This document shows positions 56,041 through 64,000 of a stretch of 64,000 bases of DNA, in pieces. The translations under genes and the position numbers were made by a program. How positions within the stretch are numbered: position 1 is the first letter of the stretch; each line of letters opens with the position of its first letter. The notes under the pieces are model-generated. The model was not told the origin of the DNA. It saw only the letters and a list, made by a program, of their open reading frames with translations, and made no database searches. The stretch covers positions 436,374,676 to 436,438,675 of the forward strand of contig NC_058521.1 in assembly GCF_904849725.1 (NCBI RefSeq), in the 5' to 3' direction. The DNA comes from Hordeum vulgare subsp. vulgare (lineage: Eukaryota > Streptophyta > Magnoliopsida > Poales > Poaceae).

Positions 56041-59000
56041 TCAGCGTCCTTTGCCCACATCCTTCACACCAAGCTTCTGCCGCAGCTCTATGAACTTCAC
56101 CCGACCCAGCGCCTTTGTCAACGCATCTGCAATTTGTTCATTTGTGCCAACATGTTCGATCTCCACTTCCATCTTCTCGACACAGTCTCGGATGAAATGG
56201 TACTTGACATCAATATGTTTTCTTCAGTCGTGATGAACGGGGTTCTTCGCCAAAGCAATTGCAGACTGGTTGTCCATGAAAATCTTGAAAGCATTAGTAC
56301 TTTCCCCTCTCATCTCTGCTAGCAGACGGCTTAGCCAGAGGCCTTGACATGTTGCCCCTGCTGCTGCTACATACCCCGCCTCACAAGAGCTAATAGCCAC
56401 GATCCTTTGCTTGTGAGAGACCCATGATACGGGATTGTCCTCGAGGAAGAAAAACTTCCCAGAAGTGCTCTTTCGATCTTCAGTATTTCCTGCATGATCG
56501 CTGTCACTGAAACCTATGAGCTCCGCCTTGCCTGATCCTCTTCGATAGCAACAACCATACTTCAGTGTGCTCTTTACATACCGAAGAATCTACTTCACGG
56601 CTGTCCAATGAGCAGTAGTCGGTTTCTCCATAAACCTGCTCACTATCCCAACCGCATATGTTATATCCGGTCGCGAGTGAACCAAATACCTCAGACTTCC
56701 AATGATGCTGCGATACAGGGAGGAATCAGCAGGTTTTGTTCCATCATCCTTCTTCAGTTTGAGCCGGCACTCCATGGGAGTCTGACATCCGTGGCAGCCT
56801 TCCATTCCAGCAGCGACAAGGATCTTCTCTGCATAGCTCCTCTGACACAAGGATATAGAATCATTAGATTGCATTACCTCTATCCCCAGATAGTAGCTTA
56901 GGAGGCCGAGGTCACTCATTTTGAATAGCTCTTGCATCTGGTCCTTGAACTCGTTGATGGAAGCTTTACTGGTGCTAGTTATGATGAGGTCGTCGACATA
57001 CACACCCACTAGCAGAAATGAGTGTGCATCACCTCGGCGGTATACGGCATGCTCCAGGGGGCTGCGCGTGAACCCAAGGTTGCTCATGGTCTCATCCAGC
57101 TTCGCATACCAGGCTCTCGGAACTTGCCGCAACCCGTAGAGTGCCTTTCTCAGCCGAAAGACCTACTGCTCCTTGCCAGAGATGACATACCCCGGCGGCT
57201 GCGCAACATAGACCTCCTCAGCGAGGTCACCATTGAGAAAAGCTGATTGCACATCCATATGGTGCACTTCCATAGCCGGTGTGGGGGGTGGTGACGCCGC
57301 GCTCCTCGGCATTGACAGGGACGCACCGCCCGTGTCCAGTTCATGCGCGCCTGATTCTTGGGCATAAACCACAGAGAACGTCGACGGCGTGGACGCGGTG
57401 ACTGCGCCTTGGGTGCTCCAGCTCCATGGCCTGCTTTCTTCAAACACAACATCACGAGTGACTTGTACCTTCTCTGTAGCCGGATTGTACACTTGGTAGC
57501 CTTTGGTTCCTTCCTCATAGCCGACGAAGATCGTCGGAGTTGATCTGTCTGAGAGCTTCATCACTCCAGGGCCCAGCCTCTTCAGGTGAGCTACACACCC
57601 GAACACACGTCGGTGCAACACACTTGGCTTGTTGCCGTGCCAAGCCTCATACGGCGTCACCCCGTCCAGGCTGCGCGTAGGAGCCCTGTTGAGCAGGTAC
57701 ACTACAGTCTTCACTGCTTCAGCCCAGAAGTACGATGGCACGCCCATGCTCTTTAACAAGCACCGCGCCATCTCGACGACAGTCTGGTTCCTGCGTTCGA
57801 CCACCCCATTCTGCTGGGGAGAGTACGGGGCGGTTGTGTAGTGCTTGATGCCCAACTGCTCGCTGTATTCTCTGAACTCAATGGAGTTGAATTCGCCGCC
57901 CCGATCAGACCGGAACGCGCGGAGCCTGCAGTTTCCCTCGTTCTCAGCCATAGCCTGAACTTTCTTGAACTTCTGATGAGCTTCATCCTTGGATTTCAGC
58001 AACTCCAACCACATGTATCGGCTATAGTCGTCAACCACCAGCAGGAAGTACTTCCTGCCGCCTGGCATGGTCGGCGTGATTGGGCCACACAAGTCTGTGT
58101 GAACAAGGTCAAATGGTTTCTCTGCTCTGTATCCGGCTGACTGAGGGAATGGCGCGCGGTGTTGTTTTCCCAATGCACAACCATCGCAGTACTCCTCGAC
58201 ATGCTCAATGATCGGCATCTCGCGTACCATCTGCTTCGTGGACAAGGCTCGCATCGCTCTGAAATGTAGATGTCCCAATCTAGCATGCCAGCGCCAGGTG
58301 ACATCTTCAGTCTTGGTGAGGAGGCAGACAGGGGCGTCAATTTTCAGCACACCCGTGTACAGTGTGCTCGCCGTTCTCTTGACTCGGGCGAGTGTGCGCT
58401 GCCCCGGATCTCGGATAGTCATGATTCCATCCTCGATCCCTATCTTGCATCCACCCTCATCCAACTGTCCCACTGAAATGATGTTGCTGCGCAAACTTGG
58501 GATGAAATACACTTCAGAGAGAGCACGTTGATCCCCATTCTGACAGCGAAACACAACTGCGCCCCTCCCCTTGATATCTACCAGTGAGCCGTCTCCAAAC
58601 TTCACCGTGCCGTGCACACCTTCGTCGAGTGTGGAGAACATGTGTCTCTCCCCGGTCATGTGGCTGGATGCCCCTGTATCATAGTACGAGAGGCCGTTTG
58701 GAGAAGGGATTGGAATCACCTTTTCTTCATTCAGAAAAACAGCTTGGGGCGCCACCAGTTCAGGTGTGGTGACGCTTGTAACCACGGCCATGAAGAGACC
58801 TTGGTCGTGCTCATCGTGATCCTCGCGGATGAGGTTAGCCTGTTCCTTCTTCCCTTGTTCCTTCTGCTTCTCCAACCACGTCCAGCACTCTTTCTTCCAG
58901 TGTCCGTCCTTGCCGCAGAAGTGACATTTGCCCTTCTTCTTGCCATTGGATGCACCGGAACCGCCGTTGCCAGACGGTGGCTTCCTGCCTCCGCCGCCAC

Positions 59001-59823
59001 CTTTGCCCGATGGTTTTCCCGGAGATCTACCCTTTCTGCCACCGCCTGCAGATGACGATCCTCGTCATCTGCCGCCGCTCTTGTTCTCGCGCGCGGCCCC
59101 CTCTTCAGCGGTGTGCAGGAGTTGTCCACTGGAGTGTCCGACATCGTCGAGGCCGTATTGATCCTCACACGCCGATAGCCGCCCGGTCAGCTCCTCGACC
59201 GTCATGGTTTTGAGGTCGATCAGCGACTCGATCGCCATGGCCATCTGCCTGTACTTGCGCGGTACGACCCTAAGGAACTTCTGGACCGCCACGTGCTCCG
59301 TCACTGGGTCGCCGTATAGCTCCAGATCAGCGACGACGCCGGTGAGGGGCAGGGCGAAGTCCTCGACGGTCTCGCCGTCCTTGAAGCGGAGATCCTCGAA
59401 CTCCCGCCGCCGTACCTGTGCCTTGGCCTCCCATGCGCGCTCACTCCCCATGCGGAGCGTTCTGATGGTCTCCCAGGCCATCTTTGCCGTGTCCTTCGCC
59501 GCGAGAACACGAAGCATCTCCGGCGGCACGCCCGTAAGGATGACGGAGAGGGCGCGCCTGTCGTCGCGCTCGTCGTCCGTGCCCTCAGTGACCGCTGTCT
59601 AGAGACACGCAGCCTGCAGTTTAACCTGCATGACCAAAGACCACTCCATGTAGTTTGTCTTCGTCAGCATCATTGACGCCGACGAGCCCTCCGACTCACG
59701 GACGACCCGCTCGATGATGCGGAACTCGCCACTTCCGGCGCCGGTGAGACGAGCTACCGGTGTTCCAGCCGATAGCGTCTGCTGCCCCGCCGTCGCCTTC
59801 TTCGTCTTCTCGTTGTCCGACAT
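56041..59823 (-). pseudogene. Element K gag-pol (one frame, five stops, deletion in RT)
   Basis: ATG at 59823 (MSDNEKTKKATAG) to TGA at 56041, 1260 codons in one frame. Order: Gag (to about residue 250, EFEDLRFKDGETVEDF); zinc knuckle CHFCGKDGHWKKEC (~300-313); protease DTGASSHM (~382); pre-integrase HARLGHLHFRAM; integrase with HTDLCGPI, FRSDRGGEF and NGVVERRNQTVVEM; reverse transcriptase with EVHHMDVQSAFLNGDL, LYGLRQVPRAWY and YVDD (~942-945); RNase H with DNQSAIALAKNP near the end. Stops: TAG 59599, TGA 59065, TAG 57163, TAG 56590, TGA 56224. At about 57275 the text jumps from a Pro-rich linker to EVHHMDV, so the N-terminal fingers of the reverse transcriptase are missing without loss of frame. 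Confidence 0.9.
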
Positions 59824-59870
59824 AGCCTCCGCGGATCACACACCGCCGGTCACCAAGGATCAAACACCGA

Positions 59871-59883
59871 GGCTCTAATGCCA
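59871..59883 (-). other. Primer binding site of element K (initiator-Met like)
   Basis: TGGCATTAGAGCC on the minus strand, 2 nt from the LTR, close to TGGTATCAGAGCC. Confidence 0.75.
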
Positions 59884-59885
59884 AA

Positions 59886-60270
59886 TGTCGTCGCGAATCG
59901 AACGAGAGAGAGAGATGCGAGCTCTTTGCAATCGAGTGTCAGTAGTTTTTGGTGTTGTGGCAACTGCCCCAGCGTTTTCTATTGCTTCTCTTGCGTATTA
60001 TCTCTGTTACAGAAAGTCCTAGCTAACTACCCCGGCCAGCTCGATGTGATCCGGATTGACCGCGCCATCCCACGATCTCCAGTACCACATGCGTGTGCTG
60101 ACCGGGAGAAAGAAACTAACTTACAGAAGAATCAGGAGAATGAGCGATCGCGCCTACTGCACGTCCTCAGTCCGCCTGCATGGAACGCGGGAATAGCTGG
60201 TCCTAACAACCATGCAGGCTTATTGGAAAACAGAAACAAACTACCTGACCTGAGCTTAGTTCTTCTAACA
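59886..60270 (-). repeat. 5' LTR of element K
   Basis: 385 bp, tgtcgtcgcgaatcg ... ttcttctaaca on the plus strand. It contains the gag leader end on its left side. Confidence 0.92.
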
Positions 60271-60533
60271 AAACCCTGGGTTAGATGAACTGCAAATACA
60301 ATGACTTCACCCTCTTAAGACTGTGGCCGGATTTCGTCTTCAGAAGCTCTCCACTTGATGTGTTCCTGTGACGACAGAAAACCAACTCGTTGCAACTCCT
60401 CGAGACTGGTCTTGGTTATTTCAGACTTTGCCCAATTCACGTGCTTTTGCCGGTATGTAGAATCGTCGCGAGCTGGCTCACTAGATTTCTTCCCCTTGGA
60501 AGCCATGGTTTTTGGATGCAGAAGTCGGCAGGA
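60271..60533 (-). pseudogene. Antisense gene of J, first coding exon
   Basis: The exon starts after a TTCGTAG acceptor at 60534 and includes the ATG at 60504-60506 in a good context (aaaccATGGC). It encodes MASKGKKSSEPARDD and SEITKTSLEELQRVGFLSSQ, ends the first open stretch at a stop just after 60315, and is cut by K at 60270. Confidence 0.72.
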
Positions 60534-61089
60534 CTACGAAGTAAAGCTAAACAAAATGAGCCGACATGGACTAGCGTGATTCAAGGCAAAAATGACTCAT
60601 GACTACGGTATGGAAGCAAGTCGGTCACAATATGAAAAGTCGCCTCACAGAGGAATCCCTGGTCAACGAGAAGGCAAGTTGGCTTTGTTTTCACGGAAAA
60701 CTTACGAGTAAATAAACTATTGCGAGAGCGTAAGCCAGTCGTTTGGAAACTACCGCCGGGTCACAGAAGACAAACACTACTCGACTACTCGATGAAGCTA
60801 TGACAGTCCTACATATCTTATAAACGACAAAAAATTATGGTGAAAATAAAAAGTTGTGACCTAGAACATGACAACAATGGTCATTATACTCGCAAGGGAG
60901 GAAATCAACATCTACATCTCAAAGAAACTTGTTTAGATCTAAAATTGAGGAGTGAAGAGATCTAAACTATTAAATAATACATGTTTAATCTATATTGACT
61001 TAAGAACTTGAGGAGACTCAATGATCGCCGATGAACTACAAAGAACTTAAGAAACCTAGCGGTGAACGAAGTGGGTTATGAAGACTTAC
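60534..61089 (-). other. 5' UTR intron of the antisense gene of J
   Basis: Donor GTAAGT (complement of 61084-61089) and acceptor TTCGTAG (60534). AT-rich, with no ORF of interest. A first intron in the 5' UTR is a common arrangement in plant genes. Confidence 0.5.
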
Positions 61090-61282
61090 AAATACGGTGA
61101 GCAAAGGCGGACAAGCTCGCAGTCGCACACAGGCTCTCGCTACACGACCGGTGCTCTAGCGGCAAGGACGGCGGTCAGCGCAAGTCTAACGGCTTTGGGG
61201 TGTTGGAGCTCGCGAGGTGATCGAAGGAAGAAGAAGAGATGGAGGCGAGGAGGAAGAAATGAGCCTCGGGCTCCCACCAGCC

Positions 61283-61292
61283 TATTTATATG
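61283..61292 (-). promoter_or_regulatory. TATA box of the antisense gene of J
   Basis: CATATAAATAGG on the minus strand. A CT-rich leader (ttcttcctcctcgcctccatc) follows, then the GTAAGT donor at 61089. Confidence 0.6.
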
Positions 61293-61486
61293 GGTGGTTG
61301 TGGAACCCGAGGCGGTAGCTCGACAAAAGAGGGATATCCTCCATTTTTAGGGATGTGGATGTCCCTGGCTAGAGTCATACATGGGATTTTGAGTGATCAT
61401 AAGACATGTCAATTCAGGAAGATCCAGGAAGGGTGTGCAAAAATGCAAAGTGTTAAAAATGAGATTACCATGGATACATCCAAGGT
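61293..61486. other. Short spacer between antisense promoter and polypurine tract of J
   Basis: No ORF or repeat seen. It would hold the upstream promoter of the antisense gene. Confidence 0.5.
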
Positions 61487-61488
61487 AA

Positions 61489-61500
61489 CCCGGGGGATAA
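61489..61500 (+). other. Polypurine tract of element J
   Basis: cccgggggataa directly before the LTR start. Confidence 0.65.
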
Positions 61501-62047
61501 TGTTGGGGATATTGCCCATGGTGTAAGCTGGCCAACCCAGGACAGGTCACAAAAGGAGTGGGTGTGGGTGTAAGCCGGCCCATGAGGATAAAGACCCCAC
61601 GCTTAGCTAAGCGAGGCCCAGAAGAAGCAAACAAGATTCTTGCGCCAGCTTGAGTGTAAGTCAGCCTAGAAGACCATGACCTAAGCCAACTTGGAAGATA
61701 CCGAATTAGAAAACCCACTCGATCAGGAGAAGGGAAACGAGCACAACCCGGATTCATTCTAACCTTGGGACTTGACCCAGTATATAAGGGAAGCCCCGGG
61801 TCATCCAAATGATAGATCCAAGTGGAACCCTCGAGAGCTAGGTAGCAAAAGCAACCCCTCTAGTTGCGATCTTAACATCTATAAGCAAACATGGAGCACG
61901 AGTAGGCTTTTAACTCACAGTGGGGCTGAACCTGGGTAAACTCGTGTCCTTCATTCCCGATCAACCCCATTCAAGCGACCATCTAGTTGCAAGGGCTATT
62001 AGGCTTAGTATTTTCACGAGGACATCTGCCATGACAAAACATCGACA
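61501..62047 (+). repeat. 3' LTR of element J
   Basis: 547 bp from TGTTGGGGATATTGCCC to AAAACATCGACA. A TATA box (tatataag) lies at 61781-61788, and the U5-like end has gaacctgggtaaactcgtgtcc and gacatctgccatgacaaaac, known from many grass gypsy LTRs. These fix the plus orientation. Confidence 0.75.
61781..61788 (+). promoter_or_regulatory. TATA box of the J LTR
   Basis: tatataag, about 45 bp before ctcgagagctaggtagc, a likely transcription start zone. Confidence 0.6.
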
Positions 62048-62469
62048 TATAACTTTTCATATTACTACATTAATATAATCAAGTCTTATGAATCATATTT
62101 AGTGATCTACATGAAAGTCTTTATTATATCACTCTTATATACCTATCATTTTCATTCTAATCATTATAACCCATGGACATTAACACTTCCTATTTAAGAC
62201 TCTCAAAAAGATTTAAGTGAAGTATGAGAGTGCAATCATTTCAATAAAACATATAACCACAACGTGCTCTAATGATATAAGTGAAGCACATAAATTATTC
62301 TAACAATTCATGATTAATGCGTGTCTCTCGCAAAAGGGTGTGTCCAGAATAATAATTGTGGAAAACTAAAAAGCAAACAAAATAAAATTGTAATACATGA
62401 TGCTCCAAGAAAAACTCATATCATGCGATGAATAAAAATATAACATACTGATTAAATATGGACGAACGA

Positions 62470-62499
62470 GGGGATGCCAACTGGGGCATCCCCAAGCTT
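62470..62499 (-). other. Hairpin of element M with the polypurine core
   Basis: Arms GGGGATGCC (62470-62478) and GGCATCCCC (62485-62493) form a perfect 9-bp stem. On the minus strand aagcttggggatgcc is intact. The second hairpin (near 62521-62550) is degraded. Confidence 0.7.
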
Positions 62500-63199
62500 A
62501 GACACTAGGGTATTCGTTGAATATTACCTTGGGGTGCCTTGTGCATGCTCAAGCTAAGGGTCTTGCCTTTCCTTATTCCTTCATCCATTGTGATCTCACC
62601 CCAAAACTTGAAAACTTCAGCACACAAAACTCAACAAAAACCTCGTGAGATCCGTTAGTATAATGGCAAACCATAAACTTAAGTAGTGTTGTAAACTCTT
62701 TCATAATTGTTCTTTGATAATACCTATTTTATTCTAACTCTTCCATGACTTATACCCTCTCATACAATCCATATGATCATTATAATAAGAACACTAAGCA
62801 ACAAAAATAGAATTCATTTAAAACAGAACAGTCAGTAATGATCTGTAATAAAACCATACCTTTGTAACTCCGAAAATACTGAAACATTAGGAAAACATGG
62901 GAAATTTGCAAGACAATATTCTTTAAATGTTTGAGATTTTTTTTGAAATAATGGGCGTAAATTTTTATTTTTGCACAAACACTAACTATAAGATAATAAC
63001 ACAATCATTATAGTAGCAATAATCATGTTATGACACAAGAACATAAAGTAAAAAAAAGATGACTATTGGGTTGTCTCCAATCAAGCTCTTTTTCGTAGCC
63101 ATTAAGATATGCTTGTGATTTTAATGATGCTCACATGAAAGATAAGAATTGAAACACAAAGAGACCATCATATAACATGTGGCAAACATCTTTAAGTCT

Positions 63200-63855
63200 A
63201 ACACTCTTCCTATGCATATGCATTTTACAAGAAAAAATATCGAGAAAAGCAGTATCTAGCATATGCAAATAGGAAGAATGAGGCATTACTAATTTCAACA
63301 CAAAGACGGGTAATTTAATGACATGAAGATTTTGTATAACCATATTTGCCTCTCTCAATAATTACATGTACGATCATAATCAAACTCAACAATATAACTA
63401 TAATGTAAAACATACTCTTTATGATCCATATGCATGCAAATCTTATAATCTTCCAAGATAGTGGAATTAACATCAACTGGAGTCATGACCTCTTCAAACC
63501 CACTTTAATCTAAAATTCCACGAAATTGATAATTCTACGAATTAGTGGGATCATCATTACCTAATGTTGCCTCTCTTCCGAACCAACTTTTAATAGTATT
63601 GCAAATTTTATCATCAATAATAGATTCCTTATGGGGCTTGAAATTCTCAAGATCACAAGAAACATAATGATTATCACCCCAATCATGATTACTAGCACAA
63701 TGGATATTCATAGAATTTATACTAACAACATTGCAATCAAGATTTTCATTCAATAAATGTACCCCTATAGCATTTGCATTTTTCACTTCATTATTAGCTA
63801 TTGGTTTACAATAAGCAGCAAGTTTGAAAAGATTAGCAAGCGAATGAGGATCCAT
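63200..63855 (-). pseudogene. Short conserved ORF of element M
   Basis: ATG at 63855 gives MDPHSLANLFK, then LLNENLDCNVVSINSMNIH and ASNHDWGDNHY, matching the ORF of B in order. It stops at 63535, and similar text continues in other frames to about 63200 (CMHMDHKEYVL, IVEFDYDRTCN). Function unknown. Confidence 0.6.
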
Positions 63856-64000
63856 TTATATTATTCTCTACTTTTATTTTCCGTTCTTGTGTACCAAAGA
63901 TAAGGATAGCATACTAGGCAAGTAGAAAGTAGAGCAAGTAAATGACAGTGTGTGTAGGTACCTTGAGCTGTTTGATGATATCTCCCAAGCAATAGTGTCA

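Larger units (their letters stand above)
55640..60270 (-). mobile_element. Element K: complete Ty1/Copia retrotransposon
   Basis: 4631 bp with two 385-bp LTRs and a perfect AAACC duplication (55635-55639, 60271-60275). It has a primer site, a polypurine tract and a single gag-pol frame. By my count the LTRs differ at about 14 of 385 positions (3.6%); at 1.3e-8 substitutions per site per year that suggests roughly 1.4 million years, a rough hand estimate. The frame has five stops and an internal deletion in reverse transcriptase, so the copy is inactive. Confidence 0.93.
52630..60506 (-). pseudogene. Antisense gene of element J: putative gypsy type transposon (Transposase_28-like) protein
   Basis: ATG at 60506 begins MASKGKKSSEPARDD. 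Sequence matches plant 'putative gypsy type transposon' proteins: LQRVGFLSSQEHIKWRA, VGLFLEFFYYNKQTGC, FPHIKLVSHPKGWHMTFFYW. Exons by GT-AG signals: 5' UTR to 61090; 60533-54127 (interrupted by K and L); 54031-53862; 53335-53069; 53005-52630. Introns are 95 bp, ~117 bp (526 with solo LTR N) and 63 bp, plus 556 bp in the 5' UTR. Stops occur just after 60315 and near 55520, and one base seems lost near 54010. The last exon has a SPKPVEDEVVVTHTKHHTP-rich tail. It lies antisense to the J LTR with its own TATA box. Function unknown; dead here. Confidence 0.7.
52303..62047 (+). mobile_element. Element J: gypsy-type composite, right part with 3' LTR and antisense gene
   Basis: The right end is a polypurine tract and 547-bp LTR in plus orientation (61501-62047). 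Left of it lies a spliced minus-strand gene and, further left, a minus-strand integrase remnant. The element is interrupted by N, L, K and, at its left, by H. Its left part is outside the window. The plus-strand gag-pol expected of it is not seen, so it is either further left or absent. Beyond 62047 the sequence belongs to M, so J inserted into M. Confidence 0.6.
62048..64000 (-). mobile_element. Element M: internal part of a third A/B-type element
   Basis: In reverse complement it follows the A and B internal domain: short ORF, long AT-rich region, hairpin with the polypurine core, and ATATAAGTGAAGCA words. Divergence from A and B is clearly higher than between those two. J inserted at 62047. 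Its LTRs are outside the window. Confidence 0.75.

Noticed and set aside
57358..59213. Plus-strand frames opposite the gag-pol of K
   Set aside because: They are antisense shadows of a recognised gag-pol.

Overview
This window is plant repeat DNA, almost certainly from a Triticeae grass (wheat, Aegilops, barley or rye group). The reasons are the LTR classes starting TGATACGTCTCC, a BARE/Angela-type copia LTR (read in reverse it ends in ATATTTCCAACA), a chromovirus with ~4 kb LTRs, and a CACTA element with TTTGCCGTC/GACGGCAAAG subterminal repeats. I found no host gene, tRNA, rRNA or organellar gene. Every stretch can be placed in a transposable element. Family names are deliberately loose because no database could be searched; the elements are called A to N here.

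Left half (1-30107). An old minus-strand LTR (D: 1-74, 10619-10992, 24869-25929) is split by two insertions. Element A (75-10618, plus) has 1.54 kb LTRs, a tRNA-Asp-type primer site and one short non-gag ORF, and it carries a 3.7 kb non-autonomous CACTA transposon (3052-6784). Element C (10993-24868, minus) is a Tekay/Del-like chromovirus with ~4 kb LTRs, a broken gag-pol with a C-terminal chromodomain, an extra ORF ahead of gag, and a perfect ATAGG target duplication. D itself lies in element E (plus), which keeps a short acidic ORF and a 3' LTR (28445-29913). E appears to lie in the tail of another LTR (I, 29914-30107).

Middle (30108-52302). A minus-strand BARE/Angela-like copia (H) has broken gag-protease-integrase. 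Its 5' LTR is cut in two (33453-34698 and 51847-52302) by ~17 kb of later insertions: a long LTR without an internal domain (F), holding a full-length element (G, 36919-50349, TAATG duplication), holding in turn a full-length relative of A in minus orientation (B, 37910-44670).

Right part (52303-64000). H sits in a composite called J. J has a minus-strand gypsy integrase remnant, a spliced minus-strand gene of the 'putative gypsy type transposon' (Transposase_28-like) class with its own TATA box, and a plus-strand LTR at 61501-62047. Three later insertions break that gene: solo LTR N, LTR L, and a complete minus-strand copia K (55640-60270, AAACC duplication). From 62048 the window runs inside another A/B-like element (M).

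The observations I rate highest are: (1) in A and B the 15-base core of the polypurine tract recurs at four equivalent places (inside the short ORF, in two strong hairpins, and at the 3' LTR), and the unrelated element E shows the same pairing with its own different tract sequence; (2) A, B and M share a short ORF and show no pol, so they are non-autonomous elements with a conserved protein of unknown role; (3) G and J carry antisense genes with introns and TATA boxes near their 3' LTRs; (4) a fragment like the primer binding site is built into the LTR edge of B.
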